A stretch of DNA of 64,000 bases from an uncultured Alphaproteobacteria bacterium (GCA_947259105.1 CAMYKU010000011.1:1-64000); one strand, 5' to 3'; shown: positions 26,465 through 35,267, counted from the first letter of the stretch. Notes: generated by a model not told the origin, from the sequence alone. Made by a program: numbers and translations.

Positions 26465-27247
26465 ATGAAGCTGGAAGGCAGGAAGGCTATCGTCACCGGC
26501 GCCGCCAAGGGGATGGGCGCGGCGATCACCACGACGCTGGCCCGGGAGGGCGCCGATATCGTCATGGCCGGCCGCGACATGGCGGCGCTGGAGGAAGTGG
26601 CCGCCGACGTGCGCGGCATGGGGCGCGAGGCGCACTGCGTTTCGGTGGACGTAACGCACGAGGACCAGGTCAGGGCGATGGTCGACACGGCGAAGGACGT
26701 GTTCGGCGGCCGCATCGATATCCTGGTCAACGTCGCCGGCGTCACCGGACCCATCGAAACGCCGGTGCAGGAGATCGACGTCGAGGATTTCGACTACGTC
26801 ATCACCGCCAACGTGCGCGGCACCTTCCTGCCGATCAAGCACGTCATGCCCACCATGATCGCCCGCAAATACGGCAAGATCGTCAATATCGGCGGCACCT
26901 CGGGGCTGCGCGGCTACCCGATGCGGACCTCCTACAGCGCGTCGAAATGGGCGGTGCGCGGGATCACCCGCACCGTCGCCCTGGAGGCCGGGCAACATAA
27001 TATCAATGTCAACGCCGTCTGCCCCGGCATCGTCGAGACCCCGCGCATGCAGAAGCTGTGCGAGGAGAAGGCGCGGGTGCGCGGCTGGACCCGGGAGCAG
27101 GTCTATGACGAATATGTCGAGGACATGGCGCTGAAACGCGTCACCACCCCGCAGGACATCGCCAATGCGGTGCTGTTCATGGCGAGCGAGGACAGCCGCA
27201 ACATGACCGGCCAGGAAGTCGCGGTCGACGGCGGATGGGACGTCTGA
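26465..27247 (+). CDS. Short-chain dehydrogenase/reductase (SDR)
   Basis: This 260-residue classical SDR has the cofactor motif TGAAKGMG (residues ~11-18), NVAG, the active-site Tyr-Lys in YSASK with a Ser upstream in IGGTSG, and the PG motif after the active site (VCPGIVETPR). The C-terminal GQEVAVDGGWDV is standard. It is an NAD(P)-dependent alcohol/keto oxidoreductase, here probably handling a hydroxyl or ketone intermediate made by the molybdenum hydroxylase or after ring opening. It lies mid-operon between hyuB and coxM. Substrate unknown. Confidence 0.9.
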   Translation: MKLEGRKAIVTGAAKGMGAAITTTLAREGADIVMAGRDMAALEEVAADVRGMGREAHCVSVDVTHEDQVRAMVDTAKDVFGGRIDILVNVAGVTGPIETPVQEIDVEDFDYVITANVRGTFLPIKHVMPTMIARKYGKIVNIGGTSGLRGYPMRTSYSASKWAVRGITRTVALEAGQHNINVNAVCPGIVETPRMQKLCEEKARVRGWTREQVYDEYVEDMALKRVTTPQDIANAVLFMASEDSRNMTGQEVAVDGGWDV

Positions 27248-27275
27248 GTCCGGCCGCCCGGAAGGAGTAAGAACT

Positions 27276-28136
27276 ATGCTTGGCGAATTCGATCTGGAAA
27301 TCCCGGACAGCATCGAGGAGGCGCTGGAATTGCTGGCGGCGGACGATGCGCCGGCGCCGCTGGCCGGGGGCACCAACATGCTGGTGGACATGCGGGCCGG
27401 CGGCACGCGGCCCGAACGCGTGGTCTCGCTGGCCAGGCTGGAAGGCGTGCGCTGGATCGCGGAGCGCGACGGCCGCATCGCGGTCGGCGGCGGCACGACG
27501 GTGAGCGACCTGCTGCAGGATGAGCGAATTGCCGAACATGGCGCCTCGCTGGTCGGGGCCGCCCGGGTGTTCGCCGGGCAGATGGTGCGCAACACCGCGA
27601 CGGTCGCCGGCAACGTCGCCTACGGCTCGCCGGCCGCGGATCTCGTCCCGCCGCTGATGGCGCTGGACGCCGGGGTCACGCTGATGTCGAAATCGGCCTC
27701 GCGAACGGTGCCGCTGGCCGACTATTTCACCGGCTACAGGCAGACGGTGCGAAAACCGGACGAGCTGATCGCCGAAATCTCATGGCCGAAACGGGGCGCC
27801 GGCATGGCCGACCTGTTCTACAAGCTGGCCCGCCGCAAGGGCGATGCCATCACCGTAACCGGTGTCGCGGTGTCGCTGGCGCTGGCGGGCGGTAAATGCG
27901 CCGGTGTCAGGATCGCGCTGGGGGCCGTCGCGCCGGTCGTCATGCGCGCGCGCAAGGCCGAGGCGATGCTGGACGGCCAGGCGCCCGATGCAGCGCTGAT
28001 CGAGGCCGCCGCACGCCAGGCGGCGCAGGAATGCGACCCCATCGACGACGTTCGCGCCAGTGCCGAATACCGGCGCCACACGGTGCATATGCTGGTCCGG
28101 CGGCTCGTCGGCCAGGCCGTCGAGCACCTGCGTTAA
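27276..28136 (+). CDS. Molybdenum hydroxylase, FAD-binding medium subunit (CoxM-like)
   Basis: The 286-residue subunit shows the FAD-binding fold of the xanthine dehydrogenase family: PLAGGTNMLVDMRAGG (pyrophosphate loop) and the second motif TVAGNVAYGSPAADLVPPL, then a CO_deh_flav_C domain at the C-terminus. It moves electrons from the iron-sulfur subunit to FAD and on to an acceptor. GGAAGGAG precedes the ATG. The small and large subunits follow directly, giving the M-S-L order common in CoxMSL-type hydroxylases. It acts in the cytoplasm. Confidence 0.9.
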   Translation: MLGEFDLEIPDSIEEALELLAADDAPAPLAGGTNMLVDMRAGGTRPERVVSLARLEGVRWIAERDGRIAVGGGTTVSDLLQDERIAEHGASLVGAARVFAGQMVRNTATVAGNVAYGSPAADLVPPLMALDAGVTLMSKSASRTVPLADYFTGYRQTVRKPDELIAEISWPKRGAGMADLFYKLARRKGDAITVTGVAVSLALAGGKCAGVRIALGAVAPVVMRARKAEAMLDGQAPDAALIEAAARQAAQECDPIDDVRASAEYRRHTVHMLVRRLVGQAVEHLR

Positions 28137-28149
28137 GGGAGCGAGGATC

Positions 28150-28638
28150 ATGGCACGGGAAAAGACACTGACGCTGAAAATCAACGGCCGCCGGGAAACC
28201 GCGACCCTGCCGTCGCACCGCACACTCCTCGAGGCGCTGCGCGGCATGGGCCATGTCGAGGTCAAATCCGGCTGCGAGAAGGGTGACTGCGGCGCCTGCG
28301 CGGTGCTGGTGGACGGCGCGGCGGTGGACAGCTGCCTGACGCTTGCATGGACGGTCGAGGGCCGCGCGATCACCACCGTCGCCGGCCTCGGCGACGCCGA
28401 CAGCCCGCATCCGCTGCAGCAGGCCTTTGCCGACACGGGCGCGGCGCAATGCGGCTACTGCACGCCGGGGCTGATCGTCGCGGCGCAGTCGATGCTGAAC
28501 GACAACCCGGACCCGGACGAGGACGACATCAGGCTGGCGCTGGGCGGCAATCTGTGCCGCTGCACCGGCTATACCAAGGTGTTCGAGGCGGTCGGGCAGG
28601 CCGCCATGGCGATGAAGGCCAGGGGAGGCGACTCATGA
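28150..28638 (+). CDS. Molybdenum hydroxylase, [2Fe-2S] small subunit (CoxS-like)
   Basis: The 162-residue subunit carries all eight cluster cysteines: the plant-type site [16 protein letters not shown] with a fourth Cys in SCLTLAW, and the second cluster in QCGYCTPG and [12 protein letters not shown]. It passes electrons from the molybdopterin site to the flavin subunit. I chose ATG 28150, which gives the normal length and has GGGAGCGAGG upstream. The stop overlaps the large-subunit start in an ATGA. Confidence 0.93.
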   Translation: MAREKTLTLKINGRRETATLPSHRTLLEALRGMGHVEVKSGCEKGDCGACAVLVDGAAVDSCLTLAWTVEGRAITTVAGLGDADSPHPLQQAFADTGAAQCGYCTPGLIVAAQSMLNDNPDPDEDDIRLALGGNLCRCTGYTKVFEAVGQAAMAMKARGGDS

Positions 28639-30950
28639 CCCAACAGAGCCCCGCGAATGTTGAATTCCGCCAGGTCGGCAAGGCGCTGACCCGCACCGAC
28701 GCGCCCGGCAAGACGACCGGCCGCACGCCCTATGCCGGCGACTATGCGATGCCCGGCATGCTGCATGCGAAGGTGCTGCGCGCGCCGGCGGCGAGCGCGC
28801 GGCTGAAGCGCATCGATGCCTCGAAGGCCCGGGCGCTGGAGGGCGTCGCCTGCGTGCTGACCGGCCCCGACCTGCCGGACCGCCTCGCGCCCACCGATAT
28901 CCCCGGCCAGACCGGCCAGAAACGCATGGACACCGGCCAGCCGATCCTGGTGCGCGACCGGGTGCGCTATTTCGGCGAGCCGCTGGCGCTGATCGCGGCC
29001 GAGACCCGCGACATCGCCGAGAAAGCGATGGAACTGATCGATTACGAGCTGGAGCCGGTCCCCGGCGTCTACGACCCCGAGGCGGCGCTGAGGCCCGGCG
29101 CGCCCATCGTCCAGGGCAAGGACAACGTCGTCGCGTCGCAGAAGATGCGCAAGGGCGACATCGGGAAGGGTTTCGCCGCGGCCGACCTGATCGTCGAGAG
29201 CACCTACACGAGCCAGTTCATCGAGCACGCCTTCCTCGAACCCGAAGTCGGGCTCGCCTGGGTCGACGAGAACGAGGTCATCAACATCCGCGTCGCGACC
29301 CAGGTGATCGAGCATTTCCGCGGCATCGCCGACGCCATCGGCGTACCGCACAACAAGGTCCGCATCCGCGGCGCGATGGTCGGCGGCGGCTTCGGCGGCA
29401 AGGAGGACGTGACCGTCGAGACCTATCTTGCGGTGCTGGCGAAGCACACCATGCGGCCAGTGCGGCTCGAGTTCACCCGCGAGGATTCCTTCCTCGGCCA
29501 CGGCAAGCGGCACCCGTTCAGGATGACCTACAAGACAGGCGTGAAGAAGGACGGCACGATCACGGCGCTGGAGGTCCGGATGCTGGCCGATGCCGGGGCC
29601 TACGTGTTCCTCTCCCCCTACGTGCTGCTCTATGCCGCGGTGGCGGCGCCGGGGCCGTACCGGGTCGACAATCTGTTCGTCGACGGCAAGGCGGTGGCGA
29701 CCAACAACATGTTCACCAGCGCGTTTCGCGGGTTCGGCGGGGCGCAGGCCTGCATCGCCTACGAGCAGCAGATGGACGAGGTGGCCGCCGCCCTTGGCAT
29801 GGACCGCATCGAATTCCGCCGCAGGAACTACCTGAAGACCGGCGAGATGCTGGCCACCGGCGTGCCGATCCAGAGCGCGGTGTGGACCGAGGAATGCGTG
29901 GACCGCGCCATGGCGGCCCTGGGCGCGCCAAGCGAGGCGCCGCATCCGGCGGCCCGGATCGGCCGCGGCGTCGCCGCCTACCAGCAGTCCTACGGCCGCA
30001 TCACCTGGCTGCACGACACCTCGGAATGCTGGGTCGGCGTCGAGGTCGACGGCACCGTCGTCGTGCGATCGGGCGTGACCGACATCGGCGCCGGCCAGAT
30101 CTCCGCGCTCGGCCAGATCGCGGCGGAACTGCTGGGCGTCGGGCTCGACGACGTGGTGATCTACAACAGCGATTCCGCGGTCACGCCGCTGGCCGGCACC
30201 ACCACGGCGACCCGCGCGCTGTACATGACCGGGAACGCCTGCCGGATGGCGGCCGCCACGCTGCGCGAACGGCTGGTCGAACGGGCTGCCGCTTCCTTCG
30301 GCGTCGCGCCCGGTGACGTGGATATGGCCGGCAACAGGGCCTTCGTCATCGGCCGGCCCGACACATCCATGCCGTTCGTTGACCTCGTCAAGCTGTGTGC
30401 GGCGGACGGCGTGCACCGCTCCGAGCTCGCGATCTTCCGCGCCCCCTTCACCGACCCGATCGACCCGGAGACCGGCCAGGGCCAGGTCCATCCCGACTAT
30501 ACCTACGGCGCGCACGCCGTCGAGGTCGCGGTCGACATCGAGACCGGCGAGGTCACGGTGCTGAAAAGCATCGGCGCGCACGACGTCGGCCAGGCGATCA
30601 ACCCGGCCGCCGTCGAGGGCCAGATCGAGGGCGGCGCGGCGCAGGGCCAGGGCTATGCGCTGAGCGAGGAGATGCTGTACGAGGAGGGCCGGCTGGTGAC
30701 CCCGTCGTTCAGCGAATATCTGATGCCGACCTCGATGGACATGCCGCTTGTGCAGTCGATCATCCTCGAATCGCGCAGCGGCCTGGGCCCGTTCGGCGCC
30801 AAGGGCATCGGCGAGCCCTCGCTGACCCCGGTCGCTCCCGCCATCGCCAACGCCGTCGCGGACGCCATCGGCACCCGCGTGTTCGAACTGCCGATCACGC
30901 CGGAGCGGGTGGTCAACGCGATCGGAGAGAAGCAGGGAGTGCAAACATGA
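28635..30950 (+). CDS. Molybdenum hydroxylase, molybdopterin-binding large subunit (CoxL-like, not a CO dehydrogenase)
   Basis: This 771-residue subunit has the aldehyde oxidase/xanthine dehydrogenase fold: QFIEHAFLEPEVG, the molybdopterin motif GGGFGGKED, and GAKGIGEPSL near the C-terminus, whose Glu is the catalytic base in the family. The loop that carries the Cys of true form I CO dehydrogenase (AYRCSFR) reads AFRGFGGAQA, so a CO dehydrogenase name would be wrong. It most likely hydroxylates a carbon next to nitrogen in a heterocycle, or an aldehyde. ATGA overlaps link it to coxS and the HAD gene. Confidence 0.9.
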   Translation: MTQQSPANVEFRQVGKALTRTDAPGKTTGRTPYAGDYAMPGMLHAKVLRAPAASARLKRIDASKARALEGVACVLTGPDLPDRLAPTDIPGQTGQKRMDTGQPILVRDRVRYFGEPLALIAAETRDIAEKAMELIDYELEPVPGVYDPEAALRPGAPIVQGKDNVVASQKMRKGDIGKGFAAADLIVESTYTSQFIEHAFLEPEVGLAWVDENEVINIRVATQVIEHFRGIADAIGVPHNKVRIRGAMVGGGFGGKEDVTVETYLAVLAKHTMRPVRLEFTREDSFLGHGKRHPFRMTYKTGVKKDGTITALEVRMLADAGAYVFLSPYVLLYAAVAAPGPYRVDNLFVDGKAVATNNMFTSAFRGFGGAQACIAYEQQMDEVAAALGMDRIEFRRRNYLKTGEMLATGVPIQSAVWTEECVDRAMAALGAPSEAPHPAARIGRGVAAYQQSYGRITWLHDTSECWVGVEVDGTVVVRSGVTDIGAGQISALGQIAAELLGVGLDDVVIYNSDSAVTPLAGTTTATRALYMTGNACRMAAATLRERLVERAAASFGVAPGDVDMAGNRAFVIGRPDTSMPFVDLVKLCAADGVHRSELAIFRAPFTDPIDPETGQGQVHPDYTYGAHAVEVAVDIETGEVTVLKSIGAHDVGQAINPAAVEGQIEGGAAQGQGYALSEEMLYEEGRLVTPSFSEYLMPTSMDMPLVQSIILESRSGLGPFGAKGIGEPSLTPVAPAIANAVADAIGTRVFELPITPERVVNAIGEKQGVQT

Positions 30951-31693
30951 GTGTCCGTCTTGCCGACTTCAGCGCCCTGACGTTCGATTGCTACGGCACG
31001 CTTATCGACTGGGAAAGCGGCATCTGGGATGCCCTGCAGCCGCTCCTGATGGAGAGCGGTTGCGCGGAGATAACGCGCGCCGCCGCGCTGCAGGCCTTCG
31101 CCGAGGAAGAAAGCGGGCAGCAGGCGCAAACCCCGGACATGCTTTATCCGAAACTTCTCGAACGGGTCCACGGAACCCTCGCCCGGCGGTTCGGCCTGCG
31201 GTCGACCGCGGCTCTCGATGCGGCGTTCGGCGCATCGCTGCCGCACTGGCCGGCCTTTCCCGATTCCGCCGACGCGCTGCGGGTCCTGAAGGCGCACTAC
31301 AAGCTGGTCATCCTCTCGAACGTGAACCGGGACGGCTTCGCGGCCTCGAACCGCAAGCTGGGCGTTGCCTTCGACGCCATCTACACGGCAGAGGACGTCG
31401 GTTCCTACAAGCCGGCGCCGGCGAATTTCGAGTATATGCTGGACCGCCTGCGCGGCGATTTCGGCCTGGACGCGCCGGACATCCTGCACACCGCGCAAAG
31501 CCTGTTTCACGACCACGTCCCGGCCCGCGCCTTCGGGCTCGCCAACGCCTGGATCGACCGCCAGGGGTTGTCCGGGGGCGGAGACTGGGGCGCGACCGCG
31601 GTTGTCGGTGAAAAACCGCAATTCGACTTTCTGTTTCCCGACATGGCATCGATGGCCAGGGCCATGGTCGCGGATCGCGATCGACAGGAATAG
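30947..31693 (+). CDS. HAD-superfamily hydrolase, haloacid dehalogenase type II-like
   Basis: The 248-residue protein has HAD motif I as LTFDCYGTLIDWESG with the nucleophile Asp, motif II in LVILSNVNRDG, and motif III Lys in VGSYKPAPANF. The Asp-x-Tyr-Gly-Thr-Leu form is typical of L-2-haloacid dehalogenases and related phosphatases. Its ATG overlaps the stop of the large Mo-hydroxylase subunit, so it is a true member of the operon. Whether it acts on a halogenated or phosphorylated substrate, or another C-X bond in the pathway, cannot be told. Confidence 0.85.
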   Translation: MSVRLADFSALTFDCYGTLIDWESGIWDALQPLLMESGCAEITRAAALQAFAEEESGQQAQTPDMLYPKLLERVHGTLARRFGLRSTAALDAAFGASLPHWPAFPDSADALRVLKAHYKLVILSNVNRDGFAASNRKLGVAFDAIYTAEDVGSYKPAPANFEYMLDRLRGDFGLDAPDILHTAQSLFHDHVPARAFGLANAWIDRQGLSGGGDWGATAVVGEKPQFDFLFPDMASMARAMVADRDRQE

Positions 31694-31735
31694 CCGACCG
31701 GACGGGCTCCGGGGCACAGCCAAGGGAATTCCGGA

Positions 31736-32251
31736 ATGGTCAGAATTCGACCCGAACGGCCAGACGACTTCGCCGCGATCCGGACGGTCAACCGCCTGGC
31801 CTTCGGGCAGGCGGACGAGGCCGCGCTGGTCGATGCGCTACGCGGCGGCGGTTTCGGCGTGGCCGCGCTGGTGGCCGAGGATGCGGGCCGCATCGTCGGG
31901 CACATCTTCTTCAGCCGCCTGCCGATCGAGGCCGGCGGCCGGGTCGTCGCGGGGGCGGCGCTGGCGCCGATGGCGGTGACGCCGGAACGCCAGCGCCAGG
32001 GGATCGGATCGGCGCTGGTGCGGGCCGGGCTCGCGGCCTGCCGGGGGGCGGGCATCGCCGCGGTCGTGGTGCTGGGACACCCGGACTACTACCCGCGCTT
32101 CGGCTTCTCGGCGCAGGCCGCACGCGGCCTGCGCCCGCCCTTCCCCGATGCGGGTGACGCGTTCATGGCGCTGGAGCTGGTTCCGGGCAGCCTGGACGTA
32201 CGCGACGCCATCGTCCGTTATGCACCGCCATTCGGAATCGCGGGCGGCTGA
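31736..32251 (+). CDS. GNAT N-acetyltransferase (YhbS-like)
   Basis: The 171-residue protein shows the GNAT acetyl-CoA loop in MAVTPERQRQGIGSALVRAG (Q/R-x-x-G-x-G) and the strand-turn LGHPDYYPRFGF typical of the YhbS subgroup. It transfers an acetyl group from acetyl-CoA to an amine; the substrate is unknown. It begins 42 bp after the HAD gene on the same strand and may be read with it or separately. It lies next to the tRNA gene, which is on the other strand. Confidence 0.85.
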   Translation: MVRIRPERPDDFAAIRTVNRLAFGQADEAALVDALRGGGFGVAALVAEDAGRIVGHIFFSRLPIEAGGRVVAGAALAPMAVTPERQRQGIGSALVRAGLAACRGAGIAAVVVLGHPDYYPRFGFSAQAARGLRPPFPDAGDAFMALELVPGSLDVRDAIVRYAPPFGIAGG

Positions 32252-32291
32252 ACAGTGCCGTCGGTTCCCGGGCATGGATGTCGGGGAAGAA

Positions 32292-32378
32292 TGGTGCCCC
32301 CGGGGAGACTCGAACTCCCACGTCCTTGCGGACAACAGATTTTGAGTCTGCCGCGTCTACCAATTCCGCCACAGGGGC
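32292..32378 (-). tRNA. tRNA-Leu (CAA anticodon)
   Basis: Read on the minus strand, an 87-base cloverleaf starts GCCCCTG and ends CGGGGGCACCA, giving seven acceptor pairs (one G-T) and an encoded CCA. The anticodon loop CTCAAAA within CAGA/TCTG arms gives anticodon CAA, decoding UUG. A long variable arm and GTTCGAG in the T-loop fit a class II leucine tRNA. Confidence 0.95.
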
Positions 32379-32399
32379 ACGTGACCTGCAGATCGCGGC

Positions 32400-32427
32400 A
32401 TCATACCCGCGCGACGCCGCCGGTCAA
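32400..32427 (-). promoter_or_regulatory. Promoter of tRNA-Leu
   Basis: On the minus strand TTGACC (32427-32422), a 16-bp spacer and TATGAT (32405-32400) lie just upstream of the tRNA, placing the transcription start about 15 bases before the mature 5' end. This is the best sigma70-type promoter in the window. Confidence 0.65.
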
Positions 32428-32504
32428 TCATGCGTGTCACACGGGGTGCTGACGCGGCGCATTCGAGCGGGTATGCTCGCGCCCCGCAACCGCGAGAGTC
32501 CCCC

Positions 32505-33095
32505 ATGAAGTCGCCCCTGCGCCCGCTTTACGACTGGACCATGGCCAAGGCCGGAGACCGCCGCGCCCTGCCGTGGCTGGCCGGAATCTCCTTCATCGAG
32601 AGCTCGTTCTTCCCGATCCCGCCGGACATCATGGTGATCCCGATGGTGCTGGCCGACCGGGCCCGCGCCTGGCTGATTGCCGGGGTCTGCACCGCCGCAT
32701 CGGTGCTGGGCGGATTCCTCGGCTACGCGATCGGGTATTTCCTGTTCGAGGCGATCGGCCAGCCGATCATCGAGCTGTACGGCCTGCAGGCCGCCTTCGC
32801 GCGATTCCAGGGGGCCTACGCCGACTACGGCGCGATCATCGTGTTCGGCTTCGGCCTGACGCCGCTGCCCTACAAGGTCATCACCATCGCCAGCGGCGTT
32901 GCCGCCCTCAATCCCCTGGTCTTCGGCCTGGCATCGCTGACCAGCCGCGGGCTTCGCTTCTTCCTGGAGGCTGCGCTGCTGTACTGGCTGGGGCCGCCGG
33001 TCCGCACCTTTATCGAGAAGCGCCTCGAGATCGTTACCCTGGCGGTATTTGTGCTTGGACTGGCCGGCTTCGTCGCCGTAAAGTACCTTTTTTAA
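32505..33095 (+). CDS. YqaA/DedA-type inner membrane protein
   Basis: The 196-residue membrane protein has the VTT/SNARE-associated fold pattern: ISFIESSFFPIPPDIMVIPM, where an acidic residue and prolines sit in the first membrane-embedded segment, then FGFGLTPLPYKVITIASG, a re-entrant-loop signature of the DedA/YqaA superfamily. Several further hydrophobic helices follow. Members act in lipid movement and membrane homeostasis. ATG 32505 gives the normal start. It is followed 17 bp later by the DsbB-like gene and then coq7, probably one operon. Confidence 0.82.
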   Translation: MKSPLRPLYDWTMAKAGDRRALPWLAGISFIESSFFPIPPDIMVIPMVLADRARAWLIAGVCTAASVLGGFLGYAIGYFLFEAIGQPIIELYGLQAAFARFQGAYADYGAIIVFGFGLTPLPYKVITIASGVAALNPLVFGLASLTSRGLRFFLEAALLYWLGPPVRTFIEKRLEIVTLAVFVLGLAGFVAVKYLF

Positions 33096-33112
33096 TTCAT
33101 AAGGGAAAATTG

Positions 33113-33589
33113 ATGCGCACCTCTCCCAACACGATCCCGGGCTTTATTCTGCTGGTCACCGTGGGCGTTCTCTCCGCCGCCTACAGCGCGCAGTATATCG
33201 GCGGCCTGCGGCCCTGCATCCTGTGCCTGTACAGCCGCATCCCCTGGTTCATCGCCGGCGGGCTGATGCTGGTGACCATCCTCATGCATTTCTCGGGCCC
33301 CGGGCGCAGAGGCATCCTGCTGCTGACCGGCCTGGCCATGCTGGCGGGCACCGGGATCAGCGTCTACCATGTCGGCGTCGAGCAAGGCTATTTCCAGCCG
33401 CCGTCTGCCTGCAGCGCGCAGGACATTCCGGCGAACCTGGAGCAGCTGAAGGCGCTGCTGGGGACCGACGCAGCGCCGCGTTGCGACGAGATTCCCTGGG
33501 AGATGTACGGGGTTTCGCTGGCCGGATTCAATGCTCTCGCCTCCTTCGCGATGGCGCTGGTGGCGTTCGTCGGCATAAGGAGAGCATGA
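33113..33589 (+). CDS. DsbB-like disulfide bond formation protein
   Basis: The 158-residue inner-membrane protein has four hydrophobic helices and the quinone-proximal active-site pair CILC (Cys35, Cys38) after the first helix. A second Cys pair lies in the large periplasmic loop (SACSAQDI and APRCDEIPW), the arrangement that reoxidises DsbA and passes electrons to ubiquinone. AAGGGAAAATTG precedes the ATG. Its stop overlaps the coq7 start (ATGA), a fitting link between a quinone-using enzyme and ubiquinone synthesis. Confidence 0.85.
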   Translation: MRTSPNTIPGFILLVTVGVLSAAYSAQYIGGLRPCILCLYSRIPWFIAGGLMLVTILMHFSGPGRRGILLLTGLAMLAGTGISVYHVGVEQGYFQPPSACSAQDIPANLEQLKALLGTDAAPRCDEIPWEMYGVSLAGFNALASFAMALVAFVGIRRA

Positions 33590-34173
33590 TGGGCGCGCGC
33601 CGGATGGAAGGGGAGTCCGGCGCCGGGCCCCGCTGGTTGCCGGGCGACCCGAAGGGCAGCGCCATGGTCGAACGGATTGTGCGGGTCGATCATGCCGGCG
33701 AATACGGCGCAGCGCGGATCTACGCGGGCCAACTCGCGGTGCTGGGGCGGAACCATCCGGCGGCCGCGGAAATCCGGCGCATGGCCGAGCAGGAGGAGCG
33801 CCATCTCCAGGCGTTCGAGAAGCTGATCGTGGAGCGCCGCGTGCGGCCCACCGCGCTTGTACCGCTGTGGCACGTCACCGGGTTCGCGCTGGGCGCCGCC
33901 ACGGCAGTACTGGGCACGCGGGCCGCCATGGCCTGCACCGTCGCGATCGAGGAGACGATCGACGCGCATTATGCCGATCAGGCCGAGGCGCTGGAGGGGC
34001 TGCCGGAGGAAGCGGCGCTGAAGGCGGTTGTCGAGGAATTCCGCGCCGACGAGCTGGAACACCGCGATACCGCGCTGGCGCACGGCGCCGAGGGGGCGCC
34101 CGGCTATCCAGTCCTGTCGGCCGCCATCAAGGCCGGCTCCCGCCTCGCCATATGGCTTTCGGAACGGATATAG
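33586..34173 (+). CDS. coq7: Demethoxyubiquinone hydroxylase Coq7
   Basis: The 195-residue protein carries the carboxylate-bridged di-iron ligands of the Coq7 family: Glu in RVDHAGEYGAARIYAGQ, E-x-x-H in AEQEERHLQAF, Glu in AIEETIDAHY and E-x-x-H in ADELEHRDTA. It hydroxylates demethoxyubiquinone in a late step of ubiquinone synthesis at the membrane. AAGGAG lies just before ATG 33586, which overlaps the DsbB stop. The IS630 element begins 44 bp downstream and does not interrupt the gene. Confidence 0.93.
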   Translation: MMGARRMEGESGAGPRWLPGDPKGSAMVERIVRVDHAGEYGAARIYAGQLAVLGRNHPAAAEIRRMAEQEERHLQAFEKLIVERRVRPTALVPLWHVTGFALGAATAVLGTRAAMACTVAIEETIDAHYADQAEALEGLPEEAALKAVVEEFRADELEHRDTALAHGAEGAPGYPVLSAAIKAGSRLAIWLSERI

Positions 34174-34217
34174 GGTTTCAGCCCGGAACAGTCGCGGCGG
34201 CGCCGCGGGCGCCGCTA

Positions 34218-35265
34218 GAGTCTTTCATGTTTTGACGGAAGCATATCCGGCGTTTTGCAGGTAGTTGGCGCATTCCTGGGGTGTGATATTGCCGACGAGA
34301 TGTCCGATGTGGCGCCATGTTTCCTCGATTGATCGTTTCTGCGCCATGCGCATCCAGTGTTTGATCCTGGCGAACGTCTGCTCGATCGGGTTCAGGTCCG
34401 GCGAGTACGGGGGCAAGAACCAGAGGCGTGCGCCGGCGGCCCTGATGGTGTCCCGGACGGCCTTCGATTTGTGACTGCCGAGATTGTCCATGACGACAAT
34501 ATCGCCGGGCCGCAGAACCGGAACCAGCTGCTGTTCGACATAGGCGCGGAAGCACTGGCCATTGATGGGACCATCGAAGACGCATGGTGCGGTGAGTTGA
34601 TCGCAGCGCAGGGCGGCCAGGAAGGTCATGGTGCGCCAGTGCCCATGAGGCGCGAAGCCCCGCAGCCGCTTGCCCTTCGGTCCCCAGCCGCGAAGCGGGG
34701 CCATGTTGGTCTTGATCCAGGTTTCGTCGATGAAGACGAGGCGCCCGGGATCGAAGCGGCCCTGCCAGGCCTTCCAGCGCCGTCGCTTGCGGGCAACGTC
34801 GGCGCGGCCCTGTTCAAGGGCGAACAGAGTTTTTTTTGAAGCTCAGGCCCTCGCGACGAAGAAACTGCCAAACCGCGTTGTGGGACACCCTGATGCCGCG
34901 GGCGGCCAGTTCGTCCTTCAGGCGATGCAGCGTCAGATGCGGCGTCCGATTGATCCGCTCCACAATGAACTCACGATGGGGTTCCAGTATCCGCCGACGG
35001 TGACCGCCCATCTTGCCCGGCGCCACGCTGCCTGTCTCACGATACCGCTGCGACCACTTGACCACCGAGGAAACCGCCACGTCGAACCGCGCAGCAACAA
35101 CACGGCAACTATCACCACAAAGAACCGCTGAAACGGCCCGTTCGCGAAGATCATTCGAATAAGGTCTCGTCATCCCTGCTGGCCTCCAATCCCAGCAGAC
35201 AGTTTGAATCACATTTCACACCAAAAAGGAATCCCTCGTCGATTCTGATAAAATATGAAACGCTC
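34218..35265 (-). mobile_element. IS630-family insertion sequence
   Basis: A 1048-bp element is bounded by TA dinucleotides at 34216-34217 and 35266-35267, the target duplication typical of the IS630/mariner superfamily. Its ends are imperfect inverted repeats (GAGTCTTTCATGTTTT on the left, GAGCGTTTCATATTTT as read inward on the right). It carries one transposase gene in two frames. It is inserted 44 bp after coq7 and directly abuts a strong palindrome at its right end. The ends look intact, so it may be active or recently arrived. Confidence 0.9.
34225..35173 (-). CDS. IS630-family transposase, read through a frameshift at an A8 run
   Basis: The upstream frame (from ATG 35173, GGAGG upstream) holds the helix-turn-helix half (MTRPYSNDLRERAVSAVL; HLTLHRLKDELAARGI) and ends shortly after FKKNSVRP at 34814. 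The downstream frame holds the DDE catalytic half: VFIDETW, VVMDNLGSHKS and PPYSPDLNPIEQTF supply the three acidic residues. They meet at a run of eight A residues around 34830. Dropping one A (or an equivalent slip) gives continuous SFKKTLFALEQ, so slippage could make the full ~315-residue enzyme. A simple inactivating insertion is the alternative. Confidence 0.82.
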
Positions 35266-35267
35266 TA

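Noticed and set aside
32292-32378. tRNA-Leu as an integration site of a prophage or genomic island
   Set aside because: No integrase, direct repeat of the tRNA end or phage gene lies nearby; the IS630 element is 1.8 kb away and targets TA.
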